Source: Arthrobacter sp. NEB 688
Lineage (GTDB): Bacteria > Actinomycetota > Actinomycetes > Actinomycetales > Dermatophilaceae
Assembly (NCBI RefSeq): GCF_013201035.1
Contig: NZ_CP053707.1
Coordinates: forward strand, 868,001-932,000
Reading direction: 5' to 3'
Length of the DNA: 64,000 nt
Under the pieces are notes generated by a model, which was not told where the DNA came from, did not search any database, and was given only the letters and a program-made list of their open reading frames with translations. The position numbers and the translations under genes were made by a program. This document shows, one piece after another, positions 17,635 through 24,170 of this stretch. Each line of letters starts with the position of its first letter. Within the stretch, counting starts at the first letter, position 1.

Positions 17635-18492
17635 TCAGGGCAGGTAGTAGTTCGGGTTCGGGACCTTGAAGGTGCGGTCGGCGTGGCCGCCCTTGAGGTC
17701 GCTGTACTGGTCGCCGAGGTTGGCGACGATGTCGTACCCGAGCGACTCGATGTGCGCGCGGGTGGCGGACTTGTAGTGGATGGTCGTGCACTTGCCGCCG
17801 GGGTCGCCGGCGCAGGCCTGCTGGAGGTAGTCGGGGTAGGCCGAGACGTCGGGCTTGGTGAACAGGCCGTCCTCGCCGTCGACCAGCGTCGTCGGGGCGG
17901 GGTAGCCGGCGTCGACGCCGACGCCGTCGGAGGTGAGGTTGCCGAGGGTCGCGGCCTCCTGCGAGGAGGGGCGCCCGGTGAGGAAGAAGACGGCGTACCC
18001 GTCGCGCGCGGCCTTCGTCACGAGGTCGACCATGCCCGGGGTCGCCGGGAAGCGCTGGCCGGTGACGTACTCGCCGTTCGTCGTCGGGTTGTACGCCCAG
18101 TTGCTCGCGACCTCGTAGTTCCAGGTCGTGAGCGTCGTGTCGTCGACGTCGAGGACGATGGCCTTGCGGCCCCGCGGGTGGTGGCGGTCCTCGCCGCGCT
18201 CGTGGCCCCGCGCCGAGAGCCAGCGGCCGGCGTCCCGGGCGACCGAGGTGGCCTCGCGGACGTAGTTCGACCCCTCCCCGAAGGTCCCGGTGCCCAGCGG
18301 GTCGCCGTAGTAGTTGCGGATCTGCTGGCGCAGGACGTCGATGTTCGTCACCTGGTCGGCGGAGCGCGGGGTGAAGGTCTTGATGGCGGGCTCGGGGGTC
18401 GTGGCGGCGTACGCGACACCGCCCCCGACGAGGGCGGAGCAGACGAGCGCCGTGGCGGCGAGGCCGCGGCGGGAGAGCGAACGGTTCGGCAT
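17635..18492 (-). CDS. Secreted HAD-family acid phosphatase (class B/IIIB type)
   Basis: A 285-residue exported phosphatase. The N terminus has a twin-arginine-like signal (SRRGLAA, hydrophobic to about residue 30). The HAD nucleophile motif LDVDDTTL places Asp115 and Asp117 in DxDxT. Motif II is FFLTGR and the C-terminal acidic motif lies in IVANLGDQYSDL. It probably hydrolyses phosphomonoesters outside the membrane. AGAGGA precedes ATG 18492. A single gene, convergent with mutY and divergent from the DUF305 lipoprotein gene. Confidence 0.9.
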   Translation of the reverse strand: MPNRSLSRRGLAATALVCSALVGGGVAYAATTPEPAIKTFTPRSADQVTNIDVLRQQIRNYYGDPLGTGTFGEGSNYVREATSVARDAGRWLSARGHERGEDRHHPRGRKAIVLDVDDTTLTTWNYEVASNWAYNPTTNGEYVTGQRFPATPGMVDLVTKAARDGYAVFFLTGRPSSQEAATLGNLTSDGVGVDAGYPAPTTLVDGEDGLFTKPDVSAYPDYLQQACAGDPGGKCTTIHYKSATRAHIESLGYDIVANLGDQYSDLKGGHADRTFKVPNPNYYLP

Positions 18493-18637
18493 GGGAGGTC
18501 CTCTCGGTGGTGACCGGACGCCGGGACGCTAGACCCGCACCCGGGCCGACGGGGCGCGCGTGACGGCGCAGCGCCGAGCGGGGCTCAGCGGCCTCTCAGA
18601 CCCCACCCTCCCGGGGGCGGCGTCCGGGGAGCGTGCG

Positions 18638-18643
18638 TAGGGT
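18638..18643 (+). promoter_or_regulatory. -10 box of DUF305 gene (leaderless)
   Basis: TAGGGT followed by exactly six bases and GTG 18650; no ribosome binding site is present. Confidence 0.5.
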
Positions 18644-18649
18644 GTCCGG

Positions 18650-19312
18650 GTGCTCCCCGCCCCCACGACCCGCCCCGGGCGCCTCGTGACGAGCCTCGTC
18701 GCGGCCGCCTGCCTCGTCGGCGGCTGCTCCGCCGGCGGCGGGGACGCGCCGTCGGGAGCCCTGCTCGCCCCCGCTCCGGAGGCCGCGGCCGTGCCCGGCG
18801 GCTCGGGGGAGGGTGCCGGCGCCGAGCCGACCACCGGGAGCCCGCAGGACGCCGCGCTCGCCCGCTCCCTCCTCGCGCAGCAGGCGCAGGCGGTCGTCCT
18901 CGTCGACACCGTCCGCGAGGTCGACAGCCCCGCCGTCGCCGCGTTCGTCCGGGAGGTCCGCGCCGAGCGGCTGCCCGAGCTCGAGCAGACCGCCGGGTGG
19001 CTGGAGGCCCGTGGCGAGGACGTGCCGGCGGAGGCCGAGGACCCGCGGGAGGTCGCCCACGACGGCCCGGAGACTGCGGCGGCCCTCGTCTCGGGCACCC
19101 AGGTCGAGCAGCTCGCCCTCGCGCGCGGCTCGGACGCGGACCGCCTGCTGCTCGGCCTGCTCATGACCCACCACGAGAAGGCGCTCGCGCTCCTCGAGGG
19201 CCGCGAGCCCTCGGCCGACCCCGAGCTCGAGACCATCCTCGACGGCATCGCCACGACGCGCGAGGAGCAGCTGCAGCGCATCGAGGACCTCTTCGTCACC
19301 CTGACCGACTGA
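18650..19312 (+). CDS. DUF305 lipoprotein (first paralogue)
   Basis: A 220-residue predicted lipoprotein with lipobox VGGC (Cys26). The DUF305 four-helix region is at about 65-220. The second His pair of the family is present in LMTHHEKAL, but the first pair is replaced by QQ (AQQAQAVVL), unlike the paralogue at 21011. DUF305 proteins often occur with copper or periplasmic stress genes, though the function is undefined. Start GTG 18650 is set by the -10 box six bases upstream. Its 3' end converges on the LVIVD-repeat gene. Confidence 0.85.
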   Translation: MLPAPTTRPGRLVTSLVAAACLVGGCSAGGGDAPSGALLAPAPEAAAVPGGSGEGAGAEPTTGSPQDAALARSLLAQQAQAVVLVDTVREVDSPAVAAFVREVRAERLPELEQTAGWLEARGEDVPAEAEDPREVAHDGPETAAALVSGTQVEQLALARGSDADRLLLGLLMTHHEKALALLEGREPSADPELETILDGIATTREEQLQRIEDLFVTLTD

Positions 19313-19347
19313 CGGCCACCCCGTGGGTCCGTCCGCGGAGCCCCCGG

Positions 19348-19392
19348 CACGACGGACGGCCCGCCCCCGGGTGGGGACGGGCCGTCGTCGTG
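19348..19392. terminator. Bidirectional terminator hairpin
   Basis: CACGACG...CGTCGTG outer stem with an inner GC-rich stem (ACGGCCCG / CGGGCCGT), between the convergent stops of the first DUF305 gene and the LVIVD gene. Confidence 0.7.
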
Positions 19393-19404
19393 GCCTGGTG
19401 GGCC

Positions 19405-20826
19405 TCAGTGGTGGTGGTGACCGCCGCCCTTGCCGGTGTAGACCGGCTGCGACTGCGGGTTGAGCTCCTTCAGGCGGACCTTGGCGGCCTGCTTGAGGTT
19501 CTTGTCCTTGAGCTCGAGGACGTCGAAGCCCTTCTGGATGTCGGAGCTGTAGACGTACCCGTTGTAGTAGTACGCCGACCAGGTGCCACCGGTGTTCTCC
19601 GGCGACAGCGGGCCGCGCTCGAACCAGCCGAGCTCACGCGGGTGCTCGGCGTCGGTGAAGTCCCACAGCGAGACCCCACCCTGGTACCAGGACTGGACCA
19701 TGACGTCGCGGCCGTTGACCGGGACGATCGAGCCGTTGTGCGCGACGCAGTTCTCGGAGTCGTACTGGTTGCGCGGGATCTTGTAGTACGAGGCGAACGT
19801 CAGCTCGTTCTTCTTCGAGAGCGAGTAGATCGCGTTCGCGCCGCGGGTCGGGCCGACCTCGTCGTTGCAGGTCGCCGCGCCGCCGCCGCCGAGCTCGTCG
19901 GTGAAGACGACCTTGGTGCCGGCCTGGTTGAACGTCGCCGAGTGCCAGAACGCGAAGTTCTCGGTGTCGGTGACCCGCTCGATGACCTTCGGCTTCTCCG
20001 GGTTCCTGATGTCCATGATGATGCCGTCGCCCATGCACGCCCCGGCCGCGATCTTCTTCGCGGGGTACGCCGTGATGTCGTGGCAGCCGGTCGTCGCCGA
20101 GTACGAGTTGCCGGCGGGGTTGGTGCCGCCGGGGTTGCCGCCGTCGGGGAAGAGGTTCGGGGCGGCGATGACCGCGGCCGTCGCCGGCTTCTTCTTCGGG
20201 ACCTTGACGATGGAGATCGCGTCGTGCGGCGGCTGGCAGTCGGGGTACTCCGCGCGGGGCGAGTAGCTCGAGACGTAGACGTAGTCGGCGTCCTTGCCGG
20301 GCACGAGGGTGTTGGTGTGCGAGCCGCACGCGGTCTCGACGGCCGCGACGTACTTCGGGGCGCGGGGGTTGCTGACGTCGAAGACCTTGATGCCCTCCCA
20401 CGAGGACTTGACGGTCGCCGACTGCGCGACCGAGCTGCACGAGGAGTCGCTACGCGAGCTGTCGGTCGAGAGGTAGAGCAGGTCGCCCGAGACCGAGACG
20501 TCGTTCTGCGAGCCCGGGCAGTTGACCTGGGCGAGCGTGCGCGGCCTCTTCGGGTTCGAGATGTCGTAGATGATGAAGCCCTGGTAGTTGCCGACGTAGG
20601 CCCGGTCTCCCTGGAAGGCCATGTCGGTGCCGAACTGCCCGGTGAACGGACCGGTGTGCGGGACGTTGGCCAGGTGCTCGATGTTCTTCGAGTGCCCGAT
20701 CTGCTCGGGCTGCAGGTCCAGGCCTCCCAGCCCGACCCCGTCGCCCGCGGCGGCGGCGCCGACGCCCCCGGTGAGGGCCAGCACCCCTCCTGCGGCGATG
20801 ACGCCGAGGCGTCGTAGTGCTCCCAT
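19405..20826 (-). CDS. Secreted LVIVD-repeat beta-propeller-like protein
   Basis: A 473-residue exported protein. The signal peptide MGALRRLGVIAAGGVLALTG runs to an AAAAG cleavage region near residue 28. Repeated segments such as IIYDISNPKRPRTLAQV, IKVFDVSNPRAPKYVAAV and IIMDIRNPEKPKVIERV are LVIVD repeats, which probably build a beta-propeller. Paired cysteines suggest disulfides. The natural C terminus is GKGGGHHHH, a possible metal-binding tail. AGGAGG precedes ATG 20826; the longer frame to 20982 lacks a signal. Flanked by two DUF305 lipoprotein genes, which hints at a shared envelope role. Confidence 0.87.
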   Translation of the reverse strand: MGALRRLGVIAAGGVLALTGGVGAAAAGDGVGLGGLDLQPEQIGHSKNIEHLANVPHTGPFTGQFGTDMAFQGDRAYVGNYQGFIIYDISNPKRPRTLAQVNCPGSQNDVSVSGDLLYLSTDSSRSDSSCSSVAQSATVKSSWEGIKVFDVSNPRAPKYVAAVETACGSHTNTLVPGKDADYVYVSSYSPRAEYPDCQPPHDAISIVKVPKKKPATAAVIAAPNLFPDGGNPGGTNPAGNSYSATTGCHDITAYPAKKIAAGACMGDGIIMDIRNPEKPKVIERVTDTENFAFWHSATFNQAGTKVVFTDELGGGGAATCNDEVGPTRGANAIYSLSKKNELTFASYYKIPRNQYDSENCVAHNGSIVPVNGRDVMVQSWYQGGVSLWDFTDAEHPRELGWFERGPLSPENTGGTWSAYYYNGYVYSSDIQKGFDVLELKDKNLKQAAKVRLKELNPQSQPVYTGKGGGHHHH

Positions 20827-20998
20827 GCGGTGTCCTCCTCGTCGTGGGGTGCCCGACACGTTCCCTCCGTGCGCGCCCCTGGCGGTGTGGAACGGCCCAC
20901 GATGACGGGGTACCGGCGGGTAGTGGGCAAAGTCCGGGTCAAAAAATGACAGGTCGACGGGTGTGCGCCGCCAACTGGTCACGTCCGTCGTCCCCGCC

Positions 20999-21004
20999 TA
21001 CAGT
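20999..21004 (+). promoter_or_regulatory. -10 box of second DUF305 gene (leaderless)
   Basis: TACAGT, then six bases, then ATG 21011. The region 20827-21010 also carries the LVIVD promoter on the minus strand, with TTGACC a possible -35 near 20938-20943. Confidence 0.5.
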
Positions 21005-21010
21005 GGCGCG

Positions 21011-21712
21011 ATGCCGAGCCGACACCCCTCCCGTGCGCGCCGGGCGGCGGTGCGCGCCGCGGCCGCCCCCGTCCTCCTCGCCGCGACGCTGCTCGCCGGC
21101 TGCAGCGGCGGCGACGCGACCCCCGCGGTCACCGCGTCCCCCGGCGAGGTGCCGGTGCTCCAGCCGGGGAGGCCCGGGGAGCCGAACACGACGCTGACCG
21201 GGCCGGCCGCGACGCCCGTCGTCACGACGAGCGCGACCCCGGCCGACACCCGGTTCATGCAGGACATGGTCGTCCACCACGCGCAGGCCATCGTCCTCGT
21301 CGAGACCGCGACGGCAGCCCTGACCGACCGGCAGGTCGCGAGCATCGCCTCGCGCATCCGCGACGAGCAGAAGCCCGAGATCGACGCGATGGCCTCGTGG
21401 CTGCGCCAGCGCGGGCAGGACGTCCCGCCGCAGGCCGCGAACCCCCGCATCCAGGACCACTCGGCGCACCGGGGGATGCCCGGGATGGCCTCCGAGGCCG
21501 ACCTCGCCGCGCTCGGCGCCGCCCGGGGGGTCGAGGCCGACCGGCTCTTCCTGCAGCTGATGGTCCGCCACCACGAGGGCGCGCTCGAGATGGTCGGGCA
21601 GCACGCGCGCTCGGCCGGCGACCCGCGCGTCGAGGAGCTGGCGGCCGACATCAACGTCACGCAGGCCAAGCAGGTCGACCAGATGACGGGGATGCTCGCG
21701 CGACTGCGCTGA
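21011..21712 (+). CDS. DUF305 lipoprotein (second paralogue)
   Basis: A 233-residue predicted lipoprotein with lipobox LAGC near residue 35. The DUF305 region has both family His pairs, MVVHHAQAI and MVRHHEGAL, and a Met/His-rich insert (HSAHRGMPGM) that resembles a metal-binding patch. It diverges from the LVIVD gene and is followed after 30 bases by nei. ATG 21011 is fixed by the -10 box; the in-frame start at 20963 lies upstream of that box. Confidence 0.9.
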   Translation: MPSRHPSRARRAAVRAAAAPVLLAATLLAGCSGGDATPAVTASPGEVPVLQPGRPGEPNTTLTGPAATPVVTTSATPADTRFMQDMVVHHAQAIVLVETATAALTDRQVASIASRIRDEQKPEIDAMASWLRQRGQDVPPQAANPRIQDHSAHRGMPGMASEADLAALGAARGVEADRLFLQLMVRHHEGALEMVGQHARSAGDPRVEELAADINVTQAKQVDQMTGMLARLR

Positions 21713-21730
21713 GGTGTCGGCCCGGCGGGG

Positions 21731-21736
21731 CAGGAT
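21731..21736 (+). promoter_or_regulatory. -10 box of nei (leaderless)
   Basis: CAGGAT, six bases, ATG 21743. The 15-base string CAGGATGGCCCCATG is identical to that before the LigD ligase gene at 33474. Confidence 0.45.
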
Positions 21737-21742
21737 GGCCCC

Positions 21743-22570
21743 ATGCCCGAGGGACACACGCTGTTCGCGCTCGCCCGCGACCTCCACGCGGCCTTCGCGG
21801 GTACCCACCCGGTCGTCACGAGCCCGCAGGGGCGCTTCGAGGAGGGGGCCGCGCAGGTGTCGGGGCGCGAGCTGCTCGCGGCCACCTCGCGGGGCAAGCA
21901 CCTCTTCCTCGAGTTCGAGGGTGAGCGCTGGGTGCACGTCCACCTCGGGCTGATCGGCACCCTCCGGGTCGACGGGCGTGACTGGAGCGCCGAGGTCGCC
22001 CCGGTCGGTGCCGTGCGGATGCGCCTCGCGACGCCCGAGCACCTCGCCGACCTGCGCGGCCCGAACCTCTGCGCGGTCGTCACGCCCGACGAGGTCGCGG
22101 CCGTCCTCGACCGCCTCGGGCCCGACCCGCTGCGGCCCGACGCCGACCCCGACCGTGCCTGGCGACGCATCCAGCGCTCCGGCCGCAGCGTCGCCGAGCT
22201 GCTCATGGACCAGGCCGTGCTCGCGGGGGTCGGCAACGTCTACCGCTCCGAGGTCCTCTGGCGCCACCGCCTCTCGCCGTTCACCGAGGGCCGGGCGATG
22301 AGGCCCGCGTCGTGGCGGCTCGTGTGGGAGGACCTCGTGCGCCTCATGCCGCTCGGGGTCGCGACCGGGCGGATCGTCACGGTCGAGGAGCAGGTGCTCG
22401 AGGTCGAGGCGGCGCTGGGGCGCGGCGAGCGGCCGCACCTGACCGAGCGCACCTCGGAGGTCTACCGGCGCACCGGCGAGGAGTGCCCGCGCTGCGGATC
22501 GCGCATCCGGACCCAGGTCGTCGCGGGGCGCAACCTCTTCTGGTGCGGCCGCTGCCAGCGCCGGCGCTGA
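21743..22570 (+). CDS. nei: Fpg/Nei-family DNA glycosylase (endonuclease VIII type)
   Basis: A 275-residue glycosylase/AP lyase for oxidised bases. The N-terminal catalytic Pro-Glu follows the initiator (MPEGHT). The beta-strand Lys lies in TSRGKHLFLEF, the helix-two-turn-helix in LLMDQAVLAGVGNVYRSEVLWRH, and a C4 zinc finger ends the protein (CPRCG ... WCGRCQ). MPEGHT favours the Nei over the Fpg branch. It follows the DUF305 gene by 30 bases and has its own leaderless promoter. Confidence 0.9.
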   Translation: MPEGHTLFALARDLHAAFAGTHPVVTSPQGRFEEGAAQVSGRELLAATSRGKHLFLEFEGERWVHVHLGLIGTLRVDGRDWSAEVAPVGAVRMRLATPEHLADLRGPNLCAVVTPDEVAAVLDRLGPDPLRPDADPDRAWRRIQRSGRSVAELLMDQAVLAGVGNVYRSEVLWRHRLSPFTEGRAMRPASWRLVWEDLVRLMPLGVATGRIVTVEEQVLEVEAALGRGERPHLTERTSEVYRRTGEECPRCGSRIRTQVVAGRNLFWCGRCQRRR

Positions 22571-22595
22571 GGCCGTCCTGCGCCCTCCCGCGCGG

Positions 22596-23168
22596 TCAGT
22601 CGAGGGCGTCGCAGACGTCCTGCGCGGTGCCGTGCCGGCCGAGGGTGAAGGTCCGGGTGCCGTCGGCCTCGAAGACGACGCGGGTCCCGCGGCCGCCGAG
22701 GACGTAGAGCCCGGTGTCCGGGTGGCTGCCGGGCGGCATCGTCGTGCCGAACGCGCCGTGGAGCGAGGTCAGCGACGCGGGGGAGCCGTCGGGGCGGTAG
22801 GCGAAGACGGCGGTGGCGCTGAGGTCGCGCACGACCGAGGCCCCGGTCGTGAGGTTGGTGTACCGCTCGACGAGGGCGCCGCGGAAGAGCTGGGTGCGGG
22901 GCGTGCCGTCGGGCCAGGTGGAGGTCGTCCGGTACTCCTCCTCGTCGCGCAGCGGGGTGATGCGGGTGTCGAAGCCGCAGGTCGAGCGCGCGGCGGGGAC
23001 GACGACCTCCTCGGTGCGGTACGGGGTCCACGGCGACCCGTGGTGGTGGCCGGGTCCGGGGTGGGCGCTCGCGGCGGGGGCGGCGGCGAGACCGGCGCCG
23101 AGCAGGGCGGCCGTCCCGAGGGTGGAGGCGGTGCGACGGAGGGCGGTGGAGGTGGTGCTGCGCGTCAT
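22596..23168 (-). CDS. Secreted protein of unknown function
   Basis: A 190-residue protein I do not recognise. A typical signal peptide (basic MTRSTTSTALRR, hydrophobic to AAPAASA) suggests cleavage near residue 35 before HPGPGHHHG, a His-rich start of the mature protein. The rest is predicted beta-rich with two cysteines (one near the N terminus in STCGFD, one in VCDALD), possibly a disulfide. AGGGGAG precedes ATG 23168. It diverges from a CGNR-type regulator gene with a shared inverted repeat between them, so it may be that regulator's target. Confidence 0.75.
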   Translation of the reverse strand: MTRSTTSTALRRTASTLGTAALLGAGLAAAPAASAHPGPGHHHGSPWTPYRTEEVVVPAARSTCGFDTRITPLRDEEEYRTTSTWPDGTPRTQLFRGALVERYTNLTTGASVVRDLSATAVFAYRPDGSPASLTSLHGAFGTTMPPGSHPDTGLYVLGGRGTRVVFEADGTRTFTLGRHGTAQDVCDALD

Positions 23169-23178
23169 GGTGGCTCCC

Positions 23179-23207
23179 CTAACCATTTGGATGCTTTGAA
23201 CGGTTAG
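23179..23207. promoter_or_regulatory. Candidate operator between secreted protein and CGNR regulator
   Basis: CTAACC at 23179-23184 and GGTTAG at 23202-23207 form a perfect 6-bp inverted repeat, with further TT and A matches inside, in an AT-rich patch of the divergent region. Confidence 0.4.
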
Positions 23208-23227
23208 GTACGACGGTAGCCCACGGA

Positions 23228-23233
23228 TACGCT
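23228..23233 (+). promoter_or_regulatory. -10 box of CGNR regulator gene (leaderless)
   Basis: TACGCT, six bases, GTG 23240. Confidence 0.5.
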
Positions 23234-23239
23234 CTGCGG

Positions 23240-23857
23240 GTGGCGGAGCAGCACTGGGTCGAGGTCGACGGGCTCGTGCTGCCCCGACCCGTGGCGGGCC
23301 ACCCGGCGCTCGAGCTCGTCAACACCTTCTCCGGGTGGGACGGCAGCCACGCGAGCGACTACCTCGCGACGTACGACCACCTGGCCGTGCTCGCCGGCGA
23401 GCTGGACCTCCTTCCGGCGGGCGACGTCCAGCGGCTGCGCCGGGCGGCCCACCGCCAGCCCGAGGCGGCGGCCGCGGCGCTCGAGCGGGCCTGCACCGTG
23501 CGGGCCGTCATCCGGGGCGCGGCCCTCGACCCCAGCGACGGCGAGGCGGTCGCCGCCCTGACCGTCGCCACCCGGTCCGCCGCCACCGGGGTGCAGCTCG
23601 TGCCCGGCCACCCGGCGCGCTGGCACGTCCAGGGCATCTCGCCGGACGACCTCGACCGGCCCTCCGACGCCTTCGCCTGGGCGGCCGCCGACCTCGTGAC
23701 CCGGCCCGAGGTGGCGCGCGTGCGCTCCTGCCCGGGGCTCGGCTGCGGCTGGGTGTTCCTCGACACCTCCGGTCGGCGTCGGTGGTGCTCGATGCAGTGG
23801 TGCGGCAACCGGGCCAAGGTCCGCGCGCACGCCGCCCGCACCCGCACCCGCCCCTGA
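23240..23857 (+). CDS. ABATE/CGNR zinc-finger transcriptional regulator
   Basis: A 205-residue protein. The N-terminal ABATE-like region (HPALELVNTFSGWDG) is at about 20-120. The C-terminal CGNR zinc finger at about 162-195 reads CPGLGCGWVFLD...RRRWCSMQWCGNRAKVRAH, with four cysteines and the diagnostic CGNR. The family is predicted to bind DNA. Start GTG 23240 is set by TACGCT six bases upstream. It is divergent from the secreted-protein gene. Confidence 0.85.
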   Translation: MAEQHWVEVDGLVLPRPVAGHPALELVNTFSGWDGSHASDYLATYDHLAVLAGELDLLPAGDVQRLRRAAHRQPEAAAAALERACTVRAVIRGAALDPSDGEAVAALTVATRSAATGVQLVPGHPARWHVQGISPDDLDRPSDAFAWAAADLVTRPEVARVRSCPGLGCGWVFLDTSGRRRWCSMQWCGNRAKVRAHAARTRTRP

Positions 23858-23892
23858 CGACGACCCCGACCCCGCCGTCCCCCCTCGCGAGT

Positions 23893-23987
23893 CCCACGCG
23901 TATCGGGTGACCCGATATCCCTGCGCTTCACCCGGCAACGGTTCCGGGGTGCAGCGCGGCCGTATCGGGTGACCCGATACGCGTGGG
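23893..23987. repeat. Bipartite long palindrome in cgnR-clpC gap
   Basis: CCCACGCGTATCGGGT (23893-23908) is exactly complementary to 23972-23987. Each end also carries its own 17-base palindrome, TATCGGGT-G-ACCCGATA (23901-23917 and 23963-23979). The element can thus fold as one long stem or two short ones. It occupies most of the 313-base region 23858-24170, which also holds the clpC promoter. Confidence 0.75.
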
Positions 23988-24022
23988 GACGGTGGGGTCG
24001 GCAGGGGGGCGGGGGTGCGGGC

Positions 24023-24041
24023 GCTACGCCGTGGGCGAACG
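24023..24041. promoter_or_regulatory. ClgR box upstream of clpC
   Basis: GCTACGCCGTGGGCGAACG. Its complement matches the actinobacterial ClgR core CGC-Y-N-A-N-R-GCG followed by W-W-S; only the outermost W of the left flank differs. ClgR activates clp genes under proteotoxic stress. Confidence 0.65.
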
Positions 24042-24135
24042 CGGAACAGGGTCGCCCGCCCGGGGCGTTGTCCACCCCGTAGACGCGCAAGCCCCGCTCT
24101 CGAGGAACGGGGACGCCACCGAGAGGCAGCGCGAC

Positions 24136-24141
24136 TAGCAT
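24136..24141 (+). promoter_or_regulatory. -10 box of clpC
   Basis: TAGCAT, 29 bases before ATG 24171, giving a short leader that contains AGGAGA. It lies about 95 bases after the ClgR box. Confidence 0.45.
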
Positions 24142-24170
24142 CGAGGGGACTCGACGTCAGGAGAAGCACC

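Noticed and set aside
19405-19434. C-terminal HHHH of the LVIVD protein as a cloning tag
   Set aside because: It is chromosomal, follows a natural Gly-rich stretch and precedes a normal terminator; only four histidines.
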